Shown in pieces: positions 29,592 to 38,993 of a stretch of DNA of 64,000 nucleotides (the first letter of the stretch is position 1; each line of letters starts with the position of its first letter). Location: the NCBI GenBank assembly GCA_024231855.1, contig JAAEQD010000398.1, positions 1-64,000 of the forward strand, written 5' to 3'. The position numbers were made by a program, and so were the translations under genes. Below the pieces are notes generated by a model. The model saw nothing but the letters and a program-made list of their open reading frames with translations. It was not told the origin of the DNA and made no database searches. Origin of the DNA: Candidatus Zixiibacteriota bacterium (GTDB lineage: Bacteria; Zixibacteria; MSB-5A5; UBA10806; 4484-95).

Positions 29592-30094
29592 GGCTTATAT
29601 CCCTTTATATAATTCGAATAGTTAAGCGCGGACTGTTTGATAGCCCGCCTTTCCCGGTCACTTAATTTCCGTTTAATCGAGGCCGGATTGCCGGCAACGA
29701 GTACACCCGACGGTATATTTTCATGTTCCTTTACCACTGAGCCGGCCGCCACGATAGTTTCCTCGCCGATAACCGAATCATCCAGGATTAACGCGCCCAT
29801 GCCAATTATGCACTTATCCTTTACCGTGCAGCCATGAAGAATCGCGCCATGCCCGCCGGTTACATAATTACCGACGAAAGTTGGATATTTATCATGAGTT
29901 ACATGAATAACCATATTGTCCTGAATATTCGTGAAACGGCCTATCCTGATCGAATGAATATCTCCTCTAATCACGGCGCCAAACCAAACCGAGGAATCAG
30001 CCTCGATTTTAACATCGCCGACGATAACGGTATTTTCGGCAATAAAACAACTCTGGTCGATTTGGGGACGTTTTTCCGCGTATGGAATAATCAT
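29588..30094 (-). CDS. Gamma-carbonic anhydrase-like hexapeptide-repeat protein
   Basis: A 168-residue left-handed beta-helix protein built of hexapeptide repeats (VIVGDV, SSVWFGAVIRGD). Metal-site His residues are in NMVIHVTH and in GHGAILHGC, as in the YrdA/PaaY/gamma-CA family. Whether it hydrates CO2 cannot be seen from sequence. It overlaps both neighbours by 4 bp. Confidence 0.92.
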   Translation of the reverse strand: MIIPYAEKRPQIDQSCFIAENTVIVGDVKIEADSSVWFGAVIRGDIHSIRIGRFTNIQDNMVIHVTHDKYPTFVGNYVTGGHGAILHGCTVKDKCIIGMGALILDDSVIGEETIVAAGSVVKEHENIPSGVLVAGNPASIKRKLSDRERRAIKQSALNYSNYIKGYKP

Positions 30095-30573
30095 AATTTA
30101 TATTTGCCGAAATCTTCGGGATTTATCCGGCGTAATCTATCGCGAAGGGATTCCTGGTCGGGAATACCTGTGGTCTTCTCATCTTTTAGTTGAAACAGCT
30201 CTTCGTTAACGAAAATCGGAGCTTTGGCTTTCAAGGCGATTGCGATTGAATCGGACGGCCGAGCATCGACTTCCAAAATACTACCATTATATTTAATCGA
30301 AATCTTGGCGAAAAATGTTTGATCCTTCAGATCTGTCACGATAATTTTATCGATCTCACCGCCCATACTTTTGACGATTCCATATAGGAGATCATGAGTA
30401 AGCGGCCTTTTTGACACAACCCCGGACATTTCCATGCCGATAGCCCAGGCTTCATAATGGCCGATCCAAATGGGAAGGATTTTTTTTGAGTTCTTTGGGC
30501 TAAGCGTAACCACCGGTGAATTTGTAGTTACATCGAGCGCCAATCCACCAATTTGTGCCTCTACTAGACCCAT
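30091..30573 (-). CDS. Bifunctional nuclease family (DUF151) protein
   Basis: A 160-residue protein with the DUF151 core: LPIWIGHYEAWAI, KRPLTHDLL and VDARPSDSIAIALKAKAPIFV. Family members have reported DNase/RNase activity. First gene of the overlapping operon continuing through 25688. No clear ribosome site is seen in the 301-bp gap upstream. Confidence 0.92.
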   Translation of the reverse strand: MGLVEAQIGGLALDVTTNSPVVTLSPKNSKKILPIWIGHYEAWAIGMEMSGVVSKRPLTHDLLYGIVKSMGGEIDKIIVTDLKDQTFFAKISIKYNGSILEVDARPSDSIAIALKAKAPIFVNEELFQLKDEKTTGIPDQESLRDRLRRINPEDFGKYKL

Positions 30574-30874
30574 TTAACACCATTCTGTTTAAAATTCTAA
30601 TTTCCGCGTTCAAGCCTTCGACCACCAAACGGATAAGCCATTGGGAGGTTGGCCACGCCAAACTCAATCCAATCAAGGCAAGCAGGCTATTTATCAGGCA
30701 GTCAAGCCATATCCGCCAAATAAGGGTTAGCTTGCGTACTATTAATAACCAATCTTGCGGGCCGTCGTTTCCGCGATATTTAAGAATTCCCCAAATACTG
30801 CCGGTCCGGTGTATATATTTATACCATAAACAGAGATTGGGGTTCAAGTAATCTTTAACCTGATCAGTTAATTA
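30574..30874. other. 301-bp gap without a recognisable gene
   Basis: Between rplI and the DUF151 gene, both on the minus strand. A minus-strand frame starting at TTG 30847 runs into the DUF151 gene and has a hydrophobic stretch, but it has a poor ribosome site and no recognisable product, so I do not call it. A palindrome close to TTAACTGATCAGGTTAA lies just after rplI. Confidence 0.4.
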
Positions 30875-31333
30875 TTACTCGACCGATTCTTCCTTTTTCA
30901 CTACCCACAGTTTCACATTAGCCAGTACATCCTTATCGAGCTTGATAGAAATAGTGTAAACGCCCAGCGCCTTAATCGGTTCATCGAGCTGAATCAATCG
31001 GCGATCGATTTCGAAACCCTGTTGGTGAATAAGGTTTGCAATATTCGAGGCGGTCACCGATCCGAAAACCTTATCCTCTTCGCCGACTTGAACTTCGGCT
31101 GTAAGAGATAGCTTCTCAAGCTTATCTTTTATCCGTTCGGAATCACGTTTTCTTTTATTATCCCGGAAATTTTTCTGTACCTTGATCTCTTCGATAGATT
31201 TCACGTTACCTTTTGTGGCAGGTATCGCCAGGTTTCTTGGGATCAGATAATTGCGAGCGTAGCCGCCTTTAACATCGACCACCTCGCCGCAAGCACCAAG
31301 TTCTTTTATGTCATCTTTCAGTATTACTTTCAC
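30875..31333 (-). CDS. rplI: 50S ribosomal protein L9
   Basis: A 152-residue L9: N-terminal VKVILKDDIKELGACGEVVDVKGGYARNYLIP binds 23S rRNA, a long connecting helix follows, and the C-terminal domain ends KLWVVKK. I set the start at GTG 31333, which has a perfect AAGGAG 7 nt upstream and the family N-terminus, not at an earlier codon that would overlap the upstream gene. Confidence 0.97.
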   Translation of the reverse strand: MKVILKDDIKELGACGEVVDVKGGYARNYLIPRNLAIPATKGNVKSIEEIKVQKNFRDNKRKRDSERIKDKLEKLSLTAEVQVGEEDKVFGSVTASNIANLIHQQGFEIDRRLIQLDEPIKALGVYTISIKLDKDVLANVKLWVVKKEESVE

Positions 31334-31337
31334 TATT

Positions 31338-32282
31338 CTACTCCTTATCTTTGACTTCAGTATTTTCAATTGAACGTGCGATTTTTCTGAAATCGAAACG
31401 GCTATCCGTTATACCAACGATAGCCAGGATCGGGATAGCTACCACGACCGCGATCAGGATAAAAAGATATATTAATAATCTCACCGGCGCCGGAATATTG
31501 ATTCGCTTGAAATAAAAATCGACAAGACAAATTCCAAAAAAAGCGAACAAATGAACCATGAATACGAGTAAATTTTCGCCGACTATCTTCAACCCCGGGT
31601 TATCGAGCAACACAAATAATAGCGCCACGCCCAATGGGATTAACCATATCTCACTGACCTTCCACAAATAAAGCGGCTTCATTCGAGGTATAACTGCTCC
31701 AAAATAGGTACTGACCGTAACGGCACTAAGATAGGCAAAAAACACCATCGAGACAATCATGGTAAGCAGTATCCCCGGGGCCAGCCTGATCGTCCATTCC
31801 ATGATATTCTGCATCGATTCGAATATCATTTGAAGTTCTCCGGCCGCCAAACCCAGGCTACCGGCATTTTCTTCGAACATCACCTGCATTTCCGCGATCA
31901 TCAATGGTGTTTGTTCGACGATTTGAGGGTAATAGACGATAAGCAGAGCAATCGGCAGAAGATACGGAACAATCCCCCAACCGATAATCGCGTAAGGAGA
32001 ATTGAACGTCCTGATCTTATAACCCATAACGACTCCAGGCAATAATACCATTAGCCCAAAATAGATGGCGGTCCAATTGCCATAGATCACATAGCACACT
32101 AATAATGACCCCAAACAAGCCATAACCGCGAATGAATAACGATATCGAACGGTTAATAGTATCAGTGCCGTCAGGGCGAATAAAAACATCAGGGCATTGA
32201 TCATTATCACACCCACGAAAAAGCCCGCCAGAAGCACTACCAGGTTTAGAAGCCATAATTTTGACTGATCTGAATTCAGCAA
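31338..32282 (-). CDS. DUF2232 membrane protein
   Basis: A 314-residue protein with eight or so membrane segments. Its place between rpsR and rplI and the pattern PGVVMGYKIR plus a conserved C-terminal block match the DUF2232/YybS family, which sits at this locus in many bacteria. Function unknown. Confidence 0.82.
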   Translation of the reverse strand: MLNSDQSKLWLLNLVVLLAGFFVGVIMINALMFLFALTALILLTVRYRYSFAVMACLGSLLVCYVIYGNWTAIYFGLMVLLPGVVMGYKIRTFNSPYAIIGWGIVPYLLPIALLIVYYPQIVEQTPLMIAEMQVMFEENAGSLGLAAGELQMIFESMQNIMEWTIRLAPGILLTMIVSMVFFAYLSAVTVSTYFGAVIPRMKPLYLWKVSEIWLIPLGVALLFVLLDNPGLKIVGENLLVFMVHLFAFFGICLVDFYFKRINIPAPVRLLIYLFILIAVVVAIPILAIVGITDSRFDFRKIARSIENTEVKDKE

Positions 32283-32305
32283 ATCACACTATCTTGTTAA
32301 ATGTT

Positions 32306-32536
32306 TTACCTGTGGCCAAATTCCCTTGACGTGAATGGGAGTAGCCCCATGACACGGCCCCTTTTTATAGCACGGGAAAGCCAGCGTTGATGTTTGGCGC
32401 AGACTCCGGTTACACGGCCTGGCACGATTTTACCTCTATCCGAAATATATCTATTCAGGATCCTATCATCGCGATAATCTATCCTTTTTACCTGCTTTTC
32501 ACAAAATCGGCAGATTTTCTTTCTTTTCTTGATCAC
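32306..32536 (-). CDS. rpsR: 30S ribosomal protein S18
   Basis: A 76-residue S18 with the family core [15 protein letters not shown]-like stretch, [19 protein letters not shown] and LPFTS. The Cys of CRFC at the start and of GVCAKH are kept, so this is a zinc-binding-type copy. It follows rpsF by about 90 bp; no ssb gene lies between them, unlike many bacteria. Confidence 0.98.
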   Translation of the reverse strand: MIKKRKKICRFCEKQVKRIDYRDDRILNRYISDRGKIVPGRVTGVCAKHQRWLSRAIKRGRVMGLLPFTSREFGHR

Positions 32537-32627
32537 TTATGATTCCTCCTCAATATTCGAAATCTTTTATTGTCTGTTTTAATTGACAACCTGGACGACT
32601 ACAAAACAAATGTGTCTCGATTTGCCT

Positions 32628-33044
32628 TTATTTATCGTCCTCTTCCTTGGTTTCATCGTCCTCTTTTACCTCAATTTTCTCGGCCTCGGCCGCCGGTTTT
32701 TCAACCAATTCCGGCTCAGGGGCTTTTTTCTCCTCTTTAACCGGTGACACATATTCCGAGGGCTTTAAGACAATCGTTAAAAACCTCAGAATAGCCTCAT
32801 TCAATTTCATCTTCGGTTCTAATTGTTTGAGGACTTCGGGATCGGCCTGGTAATAGATTGTATAGTAATTACCTTGCCTTGACCCCTGGATCTCAAAGGT
32901 CATTTTTTTCATACCCAGATGCTGAACTTCGAGAATTTTGCCATTGCCGGCTTCTATATGAGAAGTGATCTTCTCAATTTCGGCGTTAACTAATTCTTTG
33001 TCTAAGTTGGGATTGAGAATAAATGTAAGTTCGTAAGTCTTCAT
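32628..33044 (-). CDS. rpsF: 30S ribosomal protein S6 with an acidic C-terminal extension
   Basis: A 138-residue S6. The core (KTYELTFILNPNLD to LRFLTIVLK) is normal at about 95 residues; the final 40 or so residues are a Glu/Lys/Pro/Ala-rich acidic tail ending in EEDDK. S6 tails are often modified with extra Glu residues in other bacteria. Start ATG 33044 chosen for its GGGAGG site; a farther upstream codon adds non-family residues. Confidence 0.97.
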   Translation of the reverse strand: MKTYELTFILNPNLDKELVNAEIEKITSHIEAGNGKILEVQHLGMKKMTFEIQGSRQGNYYTIYYQADPEVLKQLEPKMKLNEAILRFLTIVLKPSEYVSPVKEEKKAPEPELVEKPAAEAEKIEVKEDDETKEEDDK

Positions 33045-33105
33045 CAAACCTCCCTGTGGACTTACTGACCCCACTACCGGAGTAGGGAGAGTCGTTTAAT
33101 TTAAC

Positions 33106-33705
33106 TTAATTATTGGCGGTTACCGTAAAGGTAGCCGATTTTTTATTTGTCGCGTTAGCCGCCAGGTCTTCTATAAAACCAATGGCAGCGGTAATTACCT
33201 GATCGATGCTTTCGAATTCATCCCTGTCAAAATCCTCGAGAACATAATCCTCGAGCGGCACACCCGGGGGATTCAAGTTTACCCCCAGTCGCAGCCGGCG
33301 AAATTCCCGACTGTGCAGAATCCGGATAATCGATGCCAGGCCGTTATGGCCGCCATCGGAACCCGATGACCTGTACCGGATTTTCCCCAACGGAAGATTG
33401 CAGTCATCTGATACGACCAACATGTTTTCCGGGCCAATACCGAAATACTTGCCCAAACAAATCGCCGCTTTGCCGGAATTATTCATGTAAGTAGTTGGCT
33501 TGCATAAATACAGACTACGATCACCAACTACCGCCCGGCAATAAACAAACGGGCCATCCCCGCGGATGAATTCTTCTTTTTTCAAAAAAGCCAGCCGGTC
33601 GAGAACCATGTAGCCGAGATTATGACGATTCTCGGCATATCGTCGACCGGGGTTGCCCAGCCCCAAAACCGCTTCTATCTTCACCAGTGGGGCTTCGTCA
33701 ACCAT
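33106..33705 (-). CDS. pth: Peptidyl-tRNA hydrolase
   Basis: A 199-residue enzyme that frees tRNA from stalled peptidyl-tRNA. GLGNPGRRYAENRHNLGY carries the catalytic His; PTTYMNNSG and the SDDCNLPLGKIR Asp and SDGGHNGL motifs are all present. Slight C-terminal extension. Located just upstream of rpsF, as in many genomes. Confidence 0.97.
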   Translation of the reverse strand: MVDEAPLVKIEAVLGLGNPGRRYAENRHNLGYMVLDRLAFLKKEEFIRGDGPFVYCRAVVGDRSLYLCKPTTYMNNSGKAAICLGKYFGIGPENMLVVSDDCNLPLGKIRYRSSGSDGGHNGLASIIRILHSREFRRLRLGVNLNPPGVPLEDYVLEDFDRDEFESIDQVITAAIGFIEDLAANATNKKSATFTVTANN

Positions 33706-33811
33706 AACAAGTCCCTAAAATCATAAATCTTTCCTGATCTGTCAAGTTAAATCGGCTCTCATTGAAATATCTTCAATTGACTAATAGACCTATAATCGAC
33801 ACCATGGTCCG

Positions 33812-35155
33812 TTAGTGGCCGTTTCGTTCGATACCCAACGCTTTCATCTTCTTGTAGAGATGACTGCGTTCGAGGCCTAAAACCCTGGCTGCTCGGGCCA
33901 TATTATCGCCCGCCCCTTCAATCGCCTTTTCGATAAAAGCCTTCTCGAAGTCCTCAACCGCCTGTTTCAATGTAGATAAGCTGTTAAAACCGGTTTCGTC
34001 GATCGATGACAGGACTTTTTTGATATCATCGACATCAATAACATCGTTATCCGAAACGATAAGTATGCGCTCGATATAGTTTTTCAATTCCCGGACATTG
34101 CCGGGATATTTCAAATTTTCCAGAAAGGCAATCCCTTTAGCTGAAATGGTCCTTAGCTTCTTATTAGATTTTTTCGCGTATTGGCCGCAGAAGTATTCGG
34201 CCAAAATTTTAATATCGCCGATTCGTTCCCGTAGCGGCGGTACATCCACCGGCAGGACGTTAAGTCGGAAATACAAATCCTGGCGGAAACTGCCGTTTTC
34301 AGATTCGGCTTTTAGATTGCGGTTGGATGCCGCCACAATCCTGACATCGATCTCGAAAGTATTCCTGCTGCCCAGCGGAGTAACCTCCTTCTCCTCGATC
34401 ACCCTTAATAGCTTGGCTTGCAGTCGAAGCGACATTTCGCTGATTTCATCTAAAAATATTACGCCGCTTGATGCTCGTCGAAAATGCCCCTCATGCGACC
34501 GCATCGCGCCGGTAAAAGCGCCTTTCTCGAAACCGAATAATTCCGCCTCGGATAACTCATCGGGCAAAGCGGCACAATTGATTGCGACAAATGGCGCGTT
34601 CTTTCGAGGTGAGTTGCCGTGGAGTTGCCGAGCCACTAACTCCTTGCCTGTTCCGCTTTCGCCGGTAACTAATACGGGCGCCTGCTCCGGGGCGAATCTT
34701 AAAATCGTTTGGCGTAACCGCTCGATCGCCGATGATTGGCCGATTAGATTGTACTCGCCCTCTAACAGGCTGAGAAGTTCATCCCGTTGTTTCTTGAGTG
34801 ATAAAAAACCATCGATATTTTGAAGCAACACTTCAAGTCGATCAAGAGACAATGGTTTTTCGAGAAAATCGTAAGCGCCATGTTTGATCGCTTCGACCGC
34901 GGTGGCAATAGTCGAGTGGCCGGAGATCATAACTGCTACCAGCTCGGGGAATTTATCTTTGAATTTTTTCAATAGCTCAACGCCATCGCCCTCTGATAAC
35001 CAGACATCCAGAAGCGCTACTTCGATTGTTTTATCGCACTTCTCCATGGCCTTTTCATATCCGGAGGCACAGATTACCTCATAACCGCAGCGTTCTAACG
35101 CGCCGCCGACGGAATCGAGTATGTTCGGTTCATCATCGACTAAGAGTATTTTCAT
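33812..35155 (-). CDS. Sigma-54-dependent response regulator, NtrC family
   Basis: A 447-residue regulator: receiver domain with DDE (residues 7-9) and the phosphorylated Asp in VALLDVWL; AAA+ domain with GESGTGKEL (Walker A), GAFTGA (sigma-54 contact) and Walker B VIFLDE; Fis-type helix-turn-helix at the end (NMARAARVLGLERSHLYKKM). It should activate sigma-54 promoters from remote sites; one lies at 38931. It overlaps the histidine kinase gene by 23 bp. Confidence 0.96.
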   Translation of the reverse strand: MKILLVDDEPNILDSVGGALERCGYEVICASGYEKAMEKCDKTIEVALLDVWLSEGDGVELLKKFKDKFPELVAVMISGHSTIATAVEAIKHGAYDFLEKPLSLDRLEVLLQNIDGFLSLKKQRDELLSLLEGEYNLIGQSSAIERLRQTILRFAPEQAPVLVTGESGTGKELVARQLHGNSPRKNAPFVAINCAALPDELSEAELFGFEKGAFTGAMRSHEGHFRRASSGVIFLDEISEMSLRLQAKLLRVIEEKEVTPLGSRNTFEIDVRIVAASNRNLKAESENGSFRQDLYFRLNVLPVDVPPLRERIGDIKILAEYFCGQYAKKSNKKLRTISAKGIAFLENLKYPGNVRELKNYIERILIVSDNDVIDVDDIKKVLSSIDETGFNSLSTLKQAVEDFEKAFIEKAIEGAGDNMARAARVLGLERSHLYKKMKALGIERNGH

Positions 35156-36875
35156 GATTTTGTAGTCTCAATTTCAATTTGACAGATGTACCATAACCGA
35201 TTTGATCATCGATTTCGATAAATCCGTCATGTTCACTTATAATTTTTTTAACGATAACCAATCCCAGGCCGCTGCCGTCGGGCTTTGTAGTGAAATATGG
35301 CGAATACAAGTTCTTTCTGGCCTGGGCCGAAAAACCCTCGCCGCTATCGGTTACTTCGATAACCGCCAGGTTGTTTTCCCGATATGTTTTCAACTCGACC
35401 TTACCTGTTGCTCCTGAGGCTTCAAGGGCGTTTTTTAAAACGTTATATACCGCTCGTTTCATATGATCTCGGTCGACATTAATCGCTAATTTCTCATCGG
35501 AGAAATCTAAAATCAGACGATTGGCCTCTACATCCGCGGCGTATAGATCGGCGAATTTAACAATCAAATCATTGAGGTTTTCAGTTGCCATTTGGGGTGA
35601 CGGAAACCGCGCGAACTCCGAGAATTCTCTGACTATCCGGGCCAGCGATGAGACTTCCTCGAGAATAGTATTGCATGATTTTTCTAAAATCTTCGGAAAA
35701 TCATCATTGTTTTCATCGAAAGAGCGCTTTAAATCCTGAATCGAAACCTGGATCGGGGTGAGCGGATTTTTTATTTCATGGGCGACTTTTTGAGCCATCT
35801 GAGTAAAAGCCGCCATCCGCTCGGAGTTAACCAGCTTTTCCCGATAATCTTTCAAATCTTCAGCCATAGAGTCGAAACTGTTTACGAGCATACCGATTTC
35901 ATCCTTGCGGGATGATTTAACTCCCACATCGAAATCGCCCGTGGCCAGCCGGGACGCCAGTTCGGCGAGCTCGGCTATTGGATTAGTAATTTTATAGGCA
36001 AATCCCCAGGCCAAGGCCATAGCCAGTATAAATCCGGCGCCGGCAAATATAGAAAAAACCAATGAAAGTTTATCGAACGCGGTCTTTAAATCGTAAGTAC
36101 TGATGCCGATTAACAGATCGGCAATCTTCTCACCCGAAAAATCATCCAGGGCAAACGCGCCGAATTTGTAGGGTATACCGCCCAGCTCAGCCGAATTGAA
36201 TTTATTGCCGGTAGTCTCGATAGGCACTTCATCCAGGTTGCCCGGAATAGTGCTGCTCTCAACCAGACCATCCCGAACGAGAATCAATTCAGCTCCGGAT
36301 AGCGCCCGTAGATCATCCAGATAACTCTTATCGATTATCGCGCCGCCCATCACTACCCCGATCACCCGGTTCTTAAACCACACCGGCGACGCGGCCAGGG
36401 TCATCAGCCTGGATTCACCTTTGATATCACGAACACCCAACGAATGCACTTGTTGGCCGGATAGCGCTTCAACTACCACCTGGTCTTCAGACAACGAGAA
36501 CCCAAAGATCGATTGATCATGCCCTTGCGCCAATACTTCACCGTGCGGATCGATTATCGTCAGATAATCGAGGTTTAGAAGGTTCAGCCTGGTTGCTGTT
36601 GATTTGATCAATGCCGATTGGTCGATAAAGCCGATCTCATCGGTCAGAAGGAGAGTCCGCTTGAGATCATCGTTATTGGTTAAGGTTTGAATCTGGGTTA
36701 ATATACCGGCGCCGGTCCGATCGTAAAAACCGACAACGCCTGAAACGACGGATGCCAGCCTTCGCTGGGCCAATCCCTGCTGCTGGTTTAAGGTTTGATA
36801 CCGAAGGAATATAAGAATACCGATAATCGGCAATACCGAGGCGATCAATAGAAGGGAGAATATCTTCTTACGCAT
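35133..36875 (-). CDS. Sensor histidine kinase, NtrY-like
   Basis: A 580-residue membrane kinase. Membrane segments at about 5-22 and 265-290 bracket a periplasmic dCACHE/PAS-like sensor domain; a HAMP domain follows, then the H-box AHEIKNPLTP (phosphorylated His), and an ATPase domain with NALEASG (N box), DSGEGF (G1) and GSGLGLVIVKK (G2). It phosphorylates the regulator encoded downstream. Confidence 0.96.
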   Translation of the reverse strand: MRKKIFSLLLIASVLPIIGILIFLRYQTLNQQQGLAQRRLASVVSGVVGFYDRTGAGILTQIQTLTNNDDLKRTLLLTDEIGFIDQSALIKSTATRLNLLNLDYLTIIDPHGEVLAQGHDQSIFGFSLSEDQVVVEALSGQQVHSLGVRDIKGESRLMTLAASPVWFKNRVIGVVMGGAIIDKSYLDDLRALSGAELILVRDGLVESSTIPGNLDEVPIETTGNKFNSAELGGIPYKFGAFALDDFSGEKIADLLIGISTYDLKTAFDKLSLVFSIFAGAGFILAMALAWGFAYKITNPIAELAELASRLATGDFDVGVKSSRKDEIGMLVNSFDSMAEDLKDYREKLVNSERMAAFTQMAQKVAHEIKNPLTPIQVSIQDLKRSFDENNDDFPKILEKSCNTILEEVSSLARIVREFSEFARFPSPQMATENLNDLIVKFADLYAADVEANRLILDFSDEKLAINVDRDHMKRAVYNVLKNALEASGATGKVELKTYRENNLAVIEVTDSGEGFSAQARKNLYSPYFTTKPDGSGLGLVIVKKIISEHDGFIEIDDQIGYGTSVKLKLRLQNHENTLSR

Positions 36876-36877
36876 AT

Positions 36878-38653
36878 CTATTTGCCCGCCTGAAAAAATA
36901 TCTCGCGAAGGTTCACGTAGGCGCGAAGGTCCGGTTTGAATCCGCCCAGGTCTCGTCTGAAGGCGGCTGTCATATATGCATTGTAAAGACTGACCGCCGG
37001 CGGCGATTCCATCAACAGCTTCTCGGTTTCGCGGTAGATATCGGTTCTGACATAGTCATCATCCAAACGACGAGCCCCATCGAGAAAACGCTCCAATTGA
37101 GGATTATCATAATTAAGATAATTAGTCCTGCCGTTTAGTTTCCCGGAAAATGTCGGGTAGAAAAACGCGTCGGCATCGGGCACTATTAAATCAGTTCGAA
37201 AGAGATAAAAATCCATGGAACTCAAGGCTGTCGACTTTTCCAGATGTCGGCTGTTGGCCTGCTGGATTTTTATTTTAAAATCGGCGTGACGAAGCTGACC
37301 TGAAATGTAATTCGCCACCGATTCCAGCATCGGGTCGGTATTATCATAAACCAGATTCAGTTGTTTCGGCAAATTCTCGATTTCCGCGATTCGCGTTTTC
37401 GCCTCGGAGGGCATGAAATAATAATCGGTCGTAGTCTCCGGTTCTATTCCCAACGAGGGCGGAGTAAGCCCGTCGCTTTTCCGGGCGGAGTTCCCCAATA
37501 AAACCCTGACAATGCTTTCCTTATCGAACAGGTATTGCAAAGCCTTGGCCAGCTTATAATCCTTCTGGTATTCATGCCCGCATTGAAAACCAAGCAACAC
37601 CATGGAAGAAGTATAATACCTGCGGCTGGAATAATCGCCGCCGGTCAATAAATCTCTATCCTCTTGAGAATCGAAATATATCAGGTCAAGCCGACCGAGT
37701 TCAAAATCAAGCGCCGCCTCTTTACGGTTCTCATAACGACTGAATATTACGCTATCGACTACGGGACGGGTCTCGAAAAAATCGGTGTTGGCAGCCAGGG
37801 TAATCCTGTTGTCGTTAATCCTGGCTACTTTGAACGGCCCGGTCCCGACAGGTACCGGTGATCGCTCCAGCGAAGGTATAATATATCCACCCGGTCCGGC
37901 CATATATTTCAGAAAGGGAATGAAAGTATCTTTGGTGGTAATCGCTATAGAATATTTATTGGGAATAAAGACCCCTCGCAATTCGTTTTTGCGGCCGGAA
38001 TGAACCTCATCATAACCGTCAACTTCAAGAATAAATGAGGAAGCCGGCGTTACGGTTGGCGCCCTGGCCAGTTGTACCAAAGAATAAGCGACATCAAGCG
38101 CGTCCAGGTATTTGCCGGTGTGAAATTTCACCTCGGAATTCAAATGAAACGTATAGGTATTGCCATGCACTTCCCAGGTATGAGCCAGTCCGGGAATTAT
38201 ATTGCCTTGATCATTCATGCGAACCAGACCATCATAAAGCAAACAGGCGACTGCCTGTTCATCGGGCATCATTATTTCAGATGGTGTAAGGTAAAGGCGC
38301 CTGTAGAATGGCACATTAACCGTGCCACCTTCATATTTGGATGGTCGAACGAGATAGATTTTCGCCTCCAGCGGCTCGATATAATAATAGCGATAAAAGG
38401 TCGCGGAATCTACCCTGGCATAAGATATATCCTCGCCGACCCAGGATATAATCGCGCTACCGAAATTTCGGCCGTCATAGAGGATATCAAGTTTATGACC
38501 GATTTCAACCCCATCGATTCGCCCTTTATCGATAAATAGACGCTTGTTCTTTTTAAGGACTATTTCAGCCAGGATATCGATGTTCGTATCGGCGGTGGCG
38601 ATTTGTGATAGTGAGAATGTAATTAATAATAAAACCAATAGCTTTTTCAGCAT
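36878..38653 (-). CDS. Extracellular solute-binding protein (family 5, peptide-binding type) with an extra N-terminal domain
   Basis: A 591-residue exported protein (signal LLVLLLITFSLSQIATA). Residues 20 to about 120 form an extra beta-rich domain (RLFIDKGRIDGVEIGHKLDI), and from about 125 a DppA/OppA-like binding protein (VACLLYDGLVRM, VKFHTGKYLDALDVAYSL). No permease or ATPase gene is near; instead the stop lies 2 bp before the histidine kinase. It is therefore probably a sensory binding protein presenting a ligand to that kinase. Start ATG 38653 has AAGGAG upstream. Confidence 0.88.
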   Translation of the reverse strand: MLKKLLVLLLITFSLSQIATADTNIDILAEIVLKKNKRLFIDKGRIDGVEIGHKLDILYDGRNFGSAIISWVGEDISYARVDSATFYRYYYIEPLEAKIYLVRPSKYEGGTVNVPFYRRLYLTPSEIMMPDEQAVACLLYDGLVRMNDQGNIIPGLAHTWEVHGNTYTFHLNSEVKFHTGKYLDALDVAYSLVQLARAPTVTPASSFILEVDGYDEVHSGRKNELRGVFIPNKYSIAITTKDTFIPFLKYMAGPGGYIIPSLERSPVPVGTGPFKVARINDNRITLAANTDFFETRPVVDSVIFSRYENRKEAALDFELGRLDLIYFDSQEDRDLLTGGDYSSRRYYTSSMVLLGFQCGHEYQKDYKLAKALQYLFDKESIVRVLLGNSARKSDGLTPPSLGIEPETTTDYYFMPSEAKTRIAEIENLPKQLNLVYDNTDPMLESVANYISGQLRHADFKIKIQQANSRHLEKSTALSSMDFYLFRTDLIVPDADAFFYPTFSGKLNGRTNYLNYDNPQLERFLDGARRLDDDYVRTDIYRETEKLLMESPPAVSLYNAYMTAAFRRDLGGFKPDLRAYVNLREIFFQAGK

Positions 38654-38826
38654 ACTTACTCCTTCATAACCAGTATATGTCAATATCGTAGTTCTCGTCA
38701 AGATACTTCAACCCTGCATATGCTTTTACAGCATCTAACAGGTTGTTGTTTCATCAGATTATAAAAAACGACCCCGCATTTATTTTTTATCCTTATTTAT
38801 GCTAATAATAGTTAGCAATTCGGGTT

Positions 38827-38876
38827 TGTCATAAAAAACCGTATCTATCATGACACACTCATGCTTGTTTTGACAC
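38827..38876. promoter_or_regulatory. Candidate enhancer sites for the NtrC-type regulator
   Basis: TGTCAT (38827-38832) and ATGACA (38850-38855) form an inverted repeat, and TGACAC occurs at 38851-38856 and again at 38871-38876, exactly 20 bp apart on the same face of the helix. They lie 80-130 bp upstream of the expected sigma-54 start, the usual place for NtrC-family binding sites. Confidence 0.4.
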
Positions 38877-38930
38877 GATAAAGGCCGAGCCAAATCCGCT
38901 TATCCTGTTGTATCACATCACCTTATCGTT

Positions 38931-38947
38931 GTGGCACGGACTTTGTT
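38931..38947 (+). promoter_or_regulatory. Sigma-54-type promoter
   Basis: GTGGCACG-GACT-TTTGTT: the -24 element is a near-perfect TGGCACG, and the -12 element reads TTTGT where TTGC is expected, with the right 12-bp offset from GG to GT. Transcription would start near 38958, 36 nt before the propeller gene. The weak -12 makes this a good but not certain call. Confidence 0.55.
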
Positions 38948-38993
38948 TTAATATTTGACGGAAGCAACAACAAACCTTAACAGAGGAGGAAAG

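Noticed and set aside
30500-30847. 115-codon minus-strand frame with a hydrophobic stretch upstream of the DUF151 gene
   Set aside because: TTG start with poor ribosome site and its last third lies inside the well-supported DUF151 gene in another frame.
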